Assembly (NCBI GenBank): GCA_028673005.1 | Contig: CM054114.1 | Location: 124,091,307 to 124,155,306 of the forward strand | Direction of reading: 5' to 3' | DNA: 64,000 nucleotides | From: Tanypteryx hageni | Lineage: Eukaryota; Arthropoda; Insecta; Odonata; Petaluridae | Shown: piece by piece, positions 54,475 through 64,000 of the stretch | Layout of the letters: every line of letters starts with the position of its first letter | Numbering within the stretch: position 1 is the first letter of the stretch | The notes under the pieces: generated by a model | What the model was told of the DNA's origin: nothing | Databases searched by the model: none | Seen by the model: only the letters and a program-made list of their open reading frames with translations | Translations under genes and position numbers: made by a program

Positions 54475-55492
54475 ATAAATAAGAATCGTGCATTGCGTCA
54501 AAATACAAGTTTTTACTTCGATATCAAATTGAGAAATTGTTATCATCAGACACGTAGATCACAGCGCAACTTAAAAAAGTTGTCCTCAAATATCTACTAC
54601 TTTCCCAAGTATTGCCGGGAATCTTTCATAGTACGATTCACCTGGTCTTGAGGTAGTTTCTCCCATTATCTTATCATCACATTTCTGATTTAGCTGTCAT
54701 TCCTGATTTGTATACCGTACGTTATTTCTGAAAGTTTCTCCAAGATGCTATGATCCTCTGGATTTACGTCTTGGCTGTTGCTGATTTTCCCCCTCCATAG
54801 ATAAACAAGCCAAGTTTTTTTTTTTTAAAGCACTAATTAAGGTTAACCCACAATGTACTACAGTTTTTAATTTTCGTGCAATTCTTAAACGAATACAGAT
54901 ATGGGTTTAAAATTTGCACCCAGGAATGATAGTTAAACATATTTTAATATGTTTAAGTTTAGTTCTAATCGTTTCATAAGTATAGATTTTTTAGCATGTA
55001 GTATAGGGTCTCAATTTTTATTGACAGATCCCGTAATAATATGTTGATCGTTTGACCCTATTCGAACTACTTTACCTTTGCAAATGGCGGATGACATGGA
55101 AGCGATGACTTGCTCCTTAGCACCGAGAAGTCTTCATGATAACACTGGATCTTTCGAAAACGCACAAACACACACAGGCAAACGCACGCATGCACTTCCA
55201 CGTTACACGCGTTTTTTTATGTTACGCCAAAAAATAATCAAAAAGGAAGACTACCTTTCATCGGCAGAGGAAACATTTGAAAAGGACTAGAAATCGCCCA
55301 CGTCACTAAGAAGAGGAAATCGAACTAATATATTACGGGGAAATCGCCAATGGCGACGAAGATTATTCTTATCGGAGTGTAGCGTGTTTGTTATTTGCGA
55401 TAAACACAGGAGAGAGAGCAAAGAGTCCATTCGAGTGAGGGGGATGAAGAAAAAAAACTAGTTTAGCAAAAGGGGAAGAGAGGAAGAGATAA
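54475..55492. other. Unassigned sequence
   Basis: One 70-codon frame at 55078 without motif. No repeat partner was recognised. Confidence 0.3.
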
Positions 55493-56715
55493 ACCAATCC
55501 CTCTCTTTGCACGGTGCATGTGTACACGGTACCGTGTAAAGCGAAACCGCGCAGAGTGGATTAGGTTACATTTGAGCGCCCTATCGAGTTCAGGAAGCAG
55601 CATTTCAGTTACACTGTATTCAGGATTGCTTCCTTTAATCTTTACTAACCTAAGTACCCGGCTTCGTATAATATATTTTCATTCTATATTACACGTATTT
55701 CTCTCTATTAATAAACTATATATGTTTAGGTTTTATCCTATTTTAGTTGTGTGATATAGTCTGAAGCCGTGGGCTTTTGATCGCACCATAGACCTACAAA
55801 AGTTGTACACTTAAATGTATTGAAAAAATTAACCATGAGCTAAGGCAATTTCCGTGAATCATTTGTTTTGCTATAAGTGTTGTCCGTTTGTAATATAAAT
55901 AGATCTTGTCATCCCGACCGGATTAAACCTCAGACAACATTTTTTGAGCCAAATGTAAAAATATAACACCCAGATCCATACACCCACGGTCCCCTTAGTA
56001 TGCATGCAAAGTTCCAGGTCTCTAGGTTACATGTTCTTGGAGATATGGCGATGACACACACTCACAATGGCTCTTTAATTATTATAGACTAGCTAAAATT
56101 ACCCGCCGTTGCTCGGGGTTTTAAGTCAAGACAAAAAATATTGAGGAAGATTTGAGAATAAAACCAAGTAATGAAACCAAGTTAATTTTTATTGTAGTGC
56201 TTATGCAATATTTGTTGTCTTCCCATCTTTTCCCAAATAAATAAAGTTTCCCGCATCCTTTATTGATAAATTCGACGACTGTATTTTTTATCAAATAATC
56301 ATAATAAACAATCGGTGGAATCAGTTTTAAAATATAGTTATTTCACTCGAATTGATTTCCAGTGAAAGAAACTGCATCATATTATGTGGTCATGAATCTC
56401 AAAAACATTAAAAACTTGGCAGGAATTTCAAGCTTTAAAAATTCTCCCATTTTGCTTATCTTTTTATTGCGACTAAAACGGCACCTTGGTCTTGCTTCTA
56501 CGTTCTGTAGTTGTTGCGTCATAAGTGCACAAACACACGAAAAAATTCTTCAAAATATTTATGGTAGAGATTATAATCTCTTGAGTCGAGTTAAACCATT
56601 TTATGATTTAATAACTCTTGGAGACCGTGCAAGCGAAATTTATGACCGTGCAATGCGAGATAGTGAAGTGAAAACCGCGCTAAATCGAAACCGTGCGAAG
56701 CGAGGGATGGGAGCA
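55493..56715 (+). mobile_element. Family M MITE copy split by about 950 bp
   Basis: The left part (55493-55637) holds CCCTCTCTTTGCACGG, GTAAAGCGAAACCGCGCA, GGTTACATTTGAGCGCC and CAGGATTGCTTCCTTTA. The right part (about 56588-56715) holds AAACCATTTTATGATTT, GGAGACCGTGCAAGCG, AACCGCGCTAAATCGAAACC and GCGAAGCGAGGGATGGG. In other M copies these two parts are joined. The material between contains ACTAGCTAAAATTACCCGCC at 56089, a phrase of the kind found at ends of other repeats. Its own ends were not resolved. The 163-codon frame 56362-56853 crosses the junction and is not a gene. Confidence 0.5.
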
Positions 56716-57933
56716 CATGAATTAAGTGAAAGCTATTTCATAAAATCACAACGAAAAAAATCACCAATCAGAGAATTCAAGCTGGTAATTAAAAAAAGCA
56801 ATAACGAAGTCCACAAAATAACAAATCATTCATTTTCCGAGGCATCGTTTTAAAGTTTAGATTTTGTCCACCGATGACAGATTTTGCGTAACGCTCCATG
56901 TTTTAACAAGAAAACTAAAGGGATGTGTAGCTCAAGTACTCTTCAGGCCCTTACCTTAACACGCTGAATGTTATATGAATATTTTTTAGCTCTTGACACG
57001 TGTCGTACAGTATAAAAAATGAGGAATATGCCGAAAAAAGTAAAACTAAAATGCATGATGGAATAAAGTATAACGGAAAAGACGCTAAGCCCATAGGATC
57101 GCTACGGTAGCTCAAAATGCAAGCCTCAAAAACTCTCCGTAGTAAGAGATGCCACGTGAACGATATTCCCGATACCATAATCATACATGCACACATAAAT
57201 AAATTCATTGGTGAAATATCGTAAACACATGCAGTTATCATCCTAATTGCGACTTTTTGGAACTATACAAATAAACAAATATATTAATACAAATGTATAA
57301 AAACAAGAAGTGAATACAAATACAAAAAACAACAAACAACAACAACAAAAACAAACATAAAAACAACAATAAACATATGAACAATAATATATAGAAACGA
57401 TAAATAAGTGAATGGACGAATAAGTAAAATATCCATCGTGTCCCAACAGCAGATGTGCCATACAGATTTGAGAGCAAATAATTTTTAAGTTCAACAACTC
57501 ATAAAAGAAAAAAGTATCATTCGTGGCAGATCTGGCAAGACACGCAAAGTAAGAATTAAAGAGAAAATCTGATAAGGAGCACCGGAAACAAAAAAGTGCC
57601 GGGAGTCAAAGAAGCAAAGAATGAAGGTCAGATATACGTAATATATTTAGAGAGACAGGATAAGCGGAGAGAGGGTCCTTAATTGTGTCCTTGGGCCACG
57701 CAGGAAGGAGATTGATTGATTGGTCACTTCACCCGATCACCGACGCTCGATCAAGATGAGTCGCCGCCCACTCAATAACTCCCTCAACGACATAAATGGA
57801 AAAAAATACGGAACTCAACCGACCTTGACGGATGCATTTCTTTCCGTGGCTAATAATCAATAGATATGAGAGAATAAGAAAACTAAAGTGCACCCGGACC
57901 TTATCGTGGCACGGGGATGTGTTATGAAAAATT
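56716..57933. other. Unassigned AT-rich sequence
   Basis: A-rich simple sequence (AACAACAACAA and AAACAAA steps) lies at 57315-57400 and produces the Cys/Phe/Leu-rich minus-strand frames. No gene is recognised. Confidence 0.4.
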
Positions 57934-58175
57934 CCGTGCAATGTGAATCCGTGTAATGCGAATCCGTGTAATGTCAATCCGTGTAACGTGAATCCGTGTA
58001 ATGTGAAACCGTGTAATGTGAATCCGTGTAATGTGAATCCGTCTAAAGTCAATCCGTGTAATCTGAATACGTGTAATGCGAATGCGTGTAATGTCAATCT
58101 ATATTATGTGAACCCGTGTAATGTGAATCCGTGTAAGGGAATCCGTGTAATGTAAATCCATGTAGGTAATGTGAA
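57934..58175 (+). repeat. 15-bp minisatellite related to family M termini
   Basis: CCGTGTAATGTGAAT units start every 15 bp from 57934 to 58129 (14 starts without indel), then degenerate. The unit resembles the AACCGTGTAATTCGAGGG and GTAAAGCGAAACCG phrases of M termini. Because 15 is a multiple of 3, frames stay open and give Asn-Pro-Cys-Asn-Val or Leu-His-Gly-Phe-Thr repeats; these are artefacts. Confidence 0.9.
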
Positions 58176-59106
58176 TCCGTTTTATGAGAGTCAGGTTTTA
58201 TATAGTGAAATGGAAATTGATGGATTAAAGCGATCTAAAGATCCTATTCAGACGGGCATAAGCTGTTTCTATGCAGACAGGCATAAACTGTTTCTCGTTT
58301 CAAAATTATTCCCAATAGTGAAATGGAGCATTGCGTTCCATCATCCTTCAGGAATCCTATAGTACCAAAATTCCCAGATCTCTCATCGATGCAAATATAT
58401 GTACAAATAGAGAGTTGTTGTCTATTATTTAAGTTTATTAACAAAGCATTCGGACCTTCTAAAATGTGTCCTCCTAGCTCAGCAATCTGGAATCCTAACA
58501 TCCAGAGTCCAATCAAACTGCGTTGGGGCGAAACCATAATCCGCGTAGCATGAATTTTTCGCATTAAAAGACAAGCAACGCTGTGGCAAATCCGTGTTAT
58601 AGGAACCCACGTTATAGGCGGGCCAGGTGTATTACCCGTTTTTTTATTTTTAGATCGGAAAAAAAGACCAAACGGGTAGCAGATGGCGGAAATGTTCGCA
58701 GGGACCATTTTTCGGGACACGAACCCTTCCGTTTTTCACGGGAGAATTTTCGGAAATGACTTCCCGGAAGTTGGTGGCGTCAATGTTTCAACGACGGCAA
58801 TCGAAGGAACTCGTGAAGCGAACCTCGAATCTACAGGGCAAAAAAACTTAACGAAAGAACATCCTCTTCCTTTAAGACTTCGAAATTGACGTTAATATAA
58901 TAATAACATAGTGGTTTGTGTTAAAAGCTCTTTTCTCATCAAGAGTAACAGGTGCATTCCTTAAAATCTACAAGTATATAGAAACTTCAGGAAAATTACT
59001 TTTAGAACGAAGCGAGGTGAAATGCAGCAATTCCCGCAATAATATTACTTTTTATTGAATATTAAAGAAATTTTCAAGTGGCAATTGACAAGACGAGGGT
59101 GTAGAT
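58176..59106. other. Unassigned sequence
   Basis: At 58540-58640 GGAACCCACGTTATAGGCGG and GGGCCAGGTGTA resemble the fragment at 31355-31620. A 68-codon frame at 58683 starting at an ATG has no recognised motif. Confidence 0.3.
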
Positions 59107-59374
59107 CAGGAGTGGCCAAACCTACTTGCCCTCGGAGCCGCATACGATGATTTTCATAAGTTCGAGAGCCGCATGACACATTCTGCGATCATGAATTTAC
59201 GAACAGTAAAACATAACCTGTATCCGAAGCAATTCGGATATAATTCATGTCCGTTAGGCATCCCAAACACGTCTCGAGTCACACTAAGACATTGTGTCCT
59301 GTAGAAAAATACGTTGACACTACTAGGATAAAAGAACCACATGCGGCTCACGAGCCGCGGTTTGGCCACGTCTG
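59107..59374. mobile_element. hAT-like MITE, 268 bp
   Basis: Left end CAGGAGTGGCCAAACC, right end read inward CAGACGTGGCCAAACC (14 of 16). Subterminal GGAGCCGCAT and ATGCGGCTC boxes mirror each other. Flanking octamers do not match clearly. This terminus is of the CAGRGGTGGCCAAAC type widespread in hAT elements. Confidence 0.75.
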
Positions 59375-60239
59375 ATATAATGTTATGAAACATATGGCTT
59401 GCCTAAATTATTCACAGAAAAAACGAAGGGGAGTTAATTCGAAAGGGGTTTTTTTCCTCCTCCATTCGCACATGACAGCGCTGCGCTAAATCAACATATT
59501 TCGATGAAACGTATCGTACCGGCTCCGTTTCAGATTCCATGTTAACGCGATTTGAAAACGCAACAATACTTCAAACTAAGTTTTGGACGAGGAAAAAAAT
59601 TACAATTTTTCCAACAACGAGAGAGTGCCATGGCAACCTCGCTTTATTGCGACCGCTTTCGAGGGGCAACTCCCAGATTCATTACGAAGTGACACGATGG
59701 CTCGAAGAGAAATGAAAAGGAAGAAGGAGGAGGAATAAGAAAGATGGTGATGGGGATAAGGAGAATACGGAAGGTTTGGAACAAGCGAAGGGAGAAAGAG
59801 AAAGTGAATGATAGTAAGAGAGAAGTGGAGGGAGGGATTCAATTGAGGGAGGGATTCACGAGGGATACCGACGAAAGAAATGAAACAATCGATCTTGGGA
59901 ACCATGGCAACAGAGGGAAATATGAGGACGATGGAGAGAAAGAAGTGATAGAACGGAGTTCGAAAACGCTTTGCCGAGAGAAGCATGAGGAACGACTGCT
60001 AGCGTGAGAACACGAATTCAAGAGAGAAAATCGCCGTCAAAATCTAAAGATATTCGGTCGCTACGACGCCAATCGTCGACCTGACTACGCCTTTCGGCAT
60101 TGCGCAAATGTTTTCATGTTAAAATGTCATCACGATTAAAGTTTAACCCTTTCGGCCATCATGTCCATTCCTATGGACATTCATTCACATAATTATGTGT
60201 TATTTTTAAAACGTAAACACACTGTACGCTTTGGGGTCA
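59375..60239. other. Unassigned sequence with A/G-rich patch
   Basis: 59700-60000 is A/G-rich on the plus strand, with overlapping frames on both strands (up to 128 codons) that have no motif. A small hairpin, TGTCCATTCCTATGGACA, lies at 60160. Confidence 0.35.
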
Positions 60240-60390
60240 CGTCGTGTCCGTCAGTCTGTTTCATCTGCGAAACAAATGAATGGATGTTTTTGAAGTTTGA
60301 CTCTAAGGAATTTTTGGGTAAAAGGGTAAAAGGATAATATAAATGGTTGACATAATCCAATCAGTATATGAGAGAGAGGAAAATACGGCG
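60240..60390 (+). repeat. Family F repeat, copy F2
   Basis: GTTTCATCTGCGAAACAAAT, GGATGTTTTTGAAGTTTGA and ATATAAATGGTTGACATAAT align with F1. Confidence 0.45.
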
Positions 60391-60604
60391 AAAAATTGAA
60401 AATTTATAGTTAAAAGAAATTTTTTGACAAAAAAACCCTTTAAAACAAATTCCTAAACCGTACTAATCTAAAAAAAATTTTTAGAGGTAAACAGTAAAAA
60501 TGTATCAAGTTTAAGGATAAATTTGTTTCACGCCAGGGACTTGATATCTCAAACAAATGTCTGATGGTTAATTTCTCTAACTGTAAATTTTCAACCCGAG
60601 CAGC

Positions 60605-61105
60605 GTTACCACCTCTCTGCGAACAAACAAGATCGAAGAGTATAATCCATCAATGGAATACACAGAGATTTCAAAGGCGTTCTTTATGGGAAATATCTAT
60701 AAAACGGTATCGATAGATTAGGCGGCTCATGAATTTTTATCCCCGCAACTATAAGTCGTAATTACATGGACCCGCGGACTTCTTCTGTAGTACATGTTGT
60801 CCTCTATTCCAATAAACTTTTTAATCTATACCTCACAGATCACACGAGAGTATGGAAGAGAAAAATACGGTATTTAATTGTTGTTGTTGTAAGCTTATTT
60901 AAGTGATTATACATATAGTGGAAGATCTAATTGACGGACTCAGTTCAAGATTATAATTTGGCGATAAATTTTAATAAGGATCACTCGTACTTAATTTAAT
61001 TAAAATCCGTCCAGCGGTTCAGGATATGAAAGTTAAGGCGGACGGACGGACGAGAAGTGTCCACAAGGCGCTTCGCTCGTAAAGGGCCACTAAAAACGAG
61101 CTTTC
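60605..61105 (+). repeat. Family B repeat, copy B2 (uninterrupted)
   Basis: Colinear with B1 and without the SINE. Diagnostic boxes: GGAATACACAGAGATTTCAA, ACGGTATTTAATTGTTG, GACGGACTCAGTTCAAGATT, GATCACTCGTACTTAATTTA, ATCCGTCCAGCGGTTCAGG and GGACGGACGGACG. Confidence 0.7.
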
Positions 61106-61337
61106 CGTCATATCTCGTAGAGAAAATTCTGGCCACATCGAAAAAAGGCTCCTAAGAAAAGTTGTAGCGTTCGTTAAAGTTAGTAAAGAACGCCTCTGCC
61201 TTGCACGTACGCACGCATGAGGGGTACCTCTTTCCTCTATTGTTTTCATAACTTCTTATGCATATAATACACACAATGGTGGATGGAAAAGACATTGAAA
61301 TGTGCATGGCCTATGAGATGAAAATTCGACAAAGGAA
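61106..61337. other. Unassigned spacer
   Basis: Contains AAAGAACGCCTCTGCCTTGC, which recalls the phrase at 44038. No gene. Confidence 0.3.
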
Positions 61338-61476
61338 CAGTAGCGTAGCTTGGGGGGTGCAGGCCAAGGCAGTGCGTTAGGGCCCAGAGCTTTTAGGGGC
61401 CCCAGAAAATTATGCTCAGGAGAATAATTGAATAAACAAGAAGTCAAAGAATATCCACTAAAGTTCATAAGAAATA

Positions 61477-63142
61477 CTAGTAGAGGGTGCTTGCATACTG
61501 CAAGCTTTTCATCTCACCTTGAAAAAACATTCATTTTTCAGACGGATATTTCATCATTACAAATATTTTTATAATTCTAAAGATTTCACCTCCGCAGCGA
61601 TTTTCGTTTATCCCTTATGTAAAAATAATAGATTAAAACAATACCCAAACTTGGCAAATTTAAGAATTTTATACTTTCTCCATTATGGGGTACTAATGCC
61701 ACACATTTCTGACAAATTTAAAAGTTGTAGCACTTCTAGAAGTGAAATAATATTTTTCTAATTGTTTAAATTTTAAACATTTTTAACGGCCGCCGCAATA
61801 TATTTTTGGAGAGATTCAAATGTTTATTTATGCAAATGCACTACTCTGTAAATAACTTGAGAATTTCAGCTTCCTAGCTCATCCCGTAGTACACAAAGTT
61901 ATCTATTTTTTAAAACTTGAAGAATTTTTAACGGTAACACAAATTGAAATATCAAAATTTCTATAATCCCTATTCCGTTTTCTTACAAATCCTACCTCTA
62001 AAAAAATTTCAGCTCCGTAGCACATTCGAAAATACACAAACCTTGAAAATTTGTCGAAACAATTGCGAATTTTTAGCGGCCGTTTTTTCTAGTCGGTTTT
62101 GCACAAAATCCTACTTAAGAAAAAAATTTCGACTAATTTTTGCAATTTTAAGAATATTATACTTTTTCCACATTCGGTTAATAATGACACATTTCTGCCA
62201 AATTGTAAATTTGTAGCACATTTAGAAGTGAAATAACATCTATCTAATTATTTAAATTAATTTTTTTTTTGGGATTTTGAAATTTTTGGGATATTTGGCA
62301 TTTTTGGGATATTTAAAATTTTTGGGGTATTTGCAATTTCTGAAATTTTTGGGGGTTTTTCAATTTTTGGGTTTTTTGAAATTTTTACGAATTTTTAAAA
62401 TTTTTGGATTTTTAAAAATTTTCACTTGAAATTTTTGATTTTTGAAATTTTTGGAATATTTGAAATTTTTCTAGCTTTAAATTTTTGGGATTTTTTAAAT
62501 TTTGGGCATTTCTGAAATTTTTGGGATACTTGAAATTTTTGGAATATTTGAAATTGTTGGGATATTTTAAATTTTTGGGATTTTTAAAATTTTTCTAATT
62601 TTTGAAATTTTTGGAATTCTAAAAATTTGAAAAATTCCAAAAAGTGAAATAATATTTTTCTAATTGTTTAAATTTTAAATATTTTTAACGGCCGCCGCAA
62701 TATATGTATGGAGAGATTCAAATAAGTATTTGTGCAAATGCACTACACTGTAAATAACTTGAAATTTTCAGCTTCCTAGCTCATCCCGTAGTACCTAAAC
62801 AGTTATCTATTTGTTTAAACTTGAAGAATTTTTAACGGCAACACAAATTAAAATATCAAAATTTCTATAATCCCTATATCGTTTTTTTACTAATATTACC
62901 TCTAATAAAATATCAGTTCCGTAGCACATTCGGAAATACATAAACCTCGAAAACTTGTTTAAATAATAGCAAATTTTTAGCGGCCGCATTGTTGCACTTT
63001 TTCCAGATTTTCGTTATTTCTAGTCGGTTATGCACCTAAGAAAAAAATTTCGAATTTCCAGCTCATCTGGAAGTGCCTAAACATTAGTATCCTCCTATAT
63101 GTTATATCCTCCTCCTCTGTACGGAACGTCTATATATAATGA
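61477..63142 (-). mobile_element. Non-autonomous Helitron, second copy, internally expanded
   Basis: On the minus strand it starts TCATTATATATAGACGTTCC after an A and ends in the hairpin TGCAGTATGCA within CTTGCAGTATGCAAG, then CTAG and a host T, as in the copy at 9656-10431. It is 1666 bp against 776 bp. The extra length comes from a direct duplication (about 61741-62130 and 62642-63040) and a minisatellite between the duplicates. No Rep/helicase coding. Confidence 0.8.
62264..62640 (+). repeat. AT-rich minisatellite inside the Helitron
   Basis: GAAATTTTTGGGATATTT-like units of about 14-18 bp repeat with variation through the interval. Confidence 0.8.
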
Positions 63143-63436
63143 TATTGACGAAGAGAGAGAGGCCTTAGAGACGAACTTCTTTCTTTATCAACAAAAACTG
63201 TTTTGGAGGATGAGAATGAAAGCTGTATCGACACCGACTATTGAATTTAATAATGATTTAATACAGACTGGCATCAATCCATAGCAATTAATTGCAGCTT
63301 TGATGACATATTTGACATTGCCCGTAACTGTGTCGTCAAATCAATGATATTTACAAAATTAAAGTTAACAAAAAGCTACTTACGCACTTGTATACCCAGA
63401 AGTATCTTAAAGTATTTATCGCTTCTTTCAGTATAA
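63141..63436 (+). pseudogene. hAT transposase C-terminal relic
   Basis: A frame from 63141 gives DIDEEREALETNFFLYQQKL, passes a TAG at 63282 and continues ALMTYLTLPVTVSSN to a TGA near 63345. Another frame from 63350 continues FTKLKLTKSYLRTCIPRSIL, then KYLSLLSV and TAA (63434). The pairing of LPVTVSSN with FTKLKLxKSYLR is the conserved C-terminal (dimerisation) segment of hAT-family transposases of the type annotated as ZMYM1-like or 52-kDa-repressor-like proteins. At least two stops and one frameshift make it a pseudogene. The Helitron is inserted immediately upstream (junction 63142/63143), so the first codon belongs to it. The N-terminal and catalytic parts are absent. Confidence 0.7.
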
Positions 63437-63738
63437 ATGAAATGAAAAATTCTGAGTTGGTAGGGAAATTTTTTCAGAATTGAAATAAATAAGTAAAGGC
63501 GGAGACTACGACGAAATTGATGTTAAATAGAATTAACTCCTTGACCGTAAAATTCAAAATTAGAGAGACACAATGAAAAAAAGGCAGGAAAAGGCAAAAG
63601 ACAAATTGAATTGAATTGTCGAAAAAAAAATCAAAAATTAAAAACATAAAATAATTTTATAACGATTTAAAAAATATAGGTGGGGCCCCAAATATTCTAC
63701 TTGCATAGTGCTGCCAAAAATCGTAGTCACGCCCCCGT

Positions 63739-64000
63739 CAAGGAATCACTTAAGTAAATACTCAGAATTAAGTTCCGAAAAAAACAACATTTTATTATTC
63801 CCCCGATGAAGTTCACGACCGAAGGGATTGATTGCCGTAACGAACTGTCAAAAGCACACATGCTTACATACCCTTCATGCGCCTAAAGGAGAAACGTTTC
63901 AGCATCAAACAGACCGCTCCATCGCGTCGATTAACCTGGAAGCTCTAAACGATTCTCGAATGTTGGATCTCGTAAATCCACTATGACCAGCCATCGCTTT
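63739..64000. other. Unassigned sequence at the right edge
   Basis: Nothing recognised. Confidence 0.3.

Larger units (their letters stand above)
61338..63738 (+). mobile_element. Decayed hAT element carrying a nested Helitron
   Basis: The left end is CAGTAGCGTAGCTTGGGGGG with GGGGCCCC a little inside. Near the right end GGGGCCCC recurs and the border reads, inward, ACGGGGGCGTGACTACGATT, which fits a mutated CAGTGGCGTGACTA terminus. The transposase relic at 63141-63436 supports the hAT assignment. Removing the Helitron leaves about 735 bp. The target duplication was not found, so the borders are approximate. Confidence 0.55.

Noticed and set aside
56362..56853. 163-codon frame
   Set aside because: It crosses the junction into family M DNA and its right part is the M terminus read as protein.
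57729..58155. Apparent pentapeptide-repeat proteins (Asn-Pro-Cys-Asn-Val; Leu-His-Gly-Phe-Thr)
   Set aside because: The 15-bp DNA repeat keeps both strands open in frame. There is no start context or non-repeat domain.
58244..58720. 158-codon minus-strand frame
   Set aside because: No domain, no codon pattern, and its start lies in MITE-like sequence.

Overview
This window looks like intergenic or intronic DNA from a repeat-rich animal genome, most likely an arthropod and probably an insect. The base composition is AT-rich. There are many (TA)n and (GT)n microsatellites, several classes of DNA transposon with their usual target-site duplications, a tRNA-headed SINE, and the 3' end of a non-LTR retrotransposon of a sort common in insect genomes. 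I see no bacterial-style operons, no rRNA, no CRISPR array and no multi-exon host gene I can name. Most open frames are short and random, or are read out of low-complexity DNA.

Layout. 0-9 kb: diverged interspersed repeats (family A twice, family M), small hAT-like MITEs, a short tandem array cut by a 91-bp hAT MITE, and a fold-back element (P1) with a hammerhead-ribozyme-like core. 9.1-12.4 kb: one CT-rich tract holding a hAT element with 8-bp target duplications, a Helitron nested in that hAT, and two copies of a repeat ending in (TATC)n. 12.6-20.8 kb: microsatellites, a full-length M copy, a Tigger-like element with a perfect 30-bp palindrome, a second fold-back element (P2) and further MITEs. 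20.8-24.0 kb: the only extended GC- and CpG-rich stretch; it has one possible first exon on the plus strand and is the best place to look for a host promoter. 24-37 kb: Tigger-like elements, tandemly duplicated segments, a tRNA-Gly-like relic, a (TA)39 tract and a piggyBac-like MITE at TTAA. 37.4-38.7 kb: a 1.3-kb GA-rich tract with a 16-bp G-rich minisatellite. 39-49 kb: families E, C, M and F, and a 5'-truncated LINE with an intact C-terminal ORF. 49-64 kb: family B interrupted by a SINE, family A again, a split M copy, a 15-bp minisatellite, a hAT MITE, and a decayed hAT element that carries a transposase C-terminal relic and a second, internally expanded Helitron.

How it fits together. 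The window is a layered record of insertions. In at least five places a sibling repeat copy in the same window serves as the empty site: the SINE in B, the piggyBac MITE in C, the Tigger MITE in E, the 91-bp hAT in a tandem array, and the two Helitrons against each other. These pairs fix the ends and the order of events from sequence alone. Repeat families A, B, C, E, F, H, M, N, P and X are names used only in this annotation. All alignments were made by eye, so identities and outer borders are approximate unless a target duplication is given.
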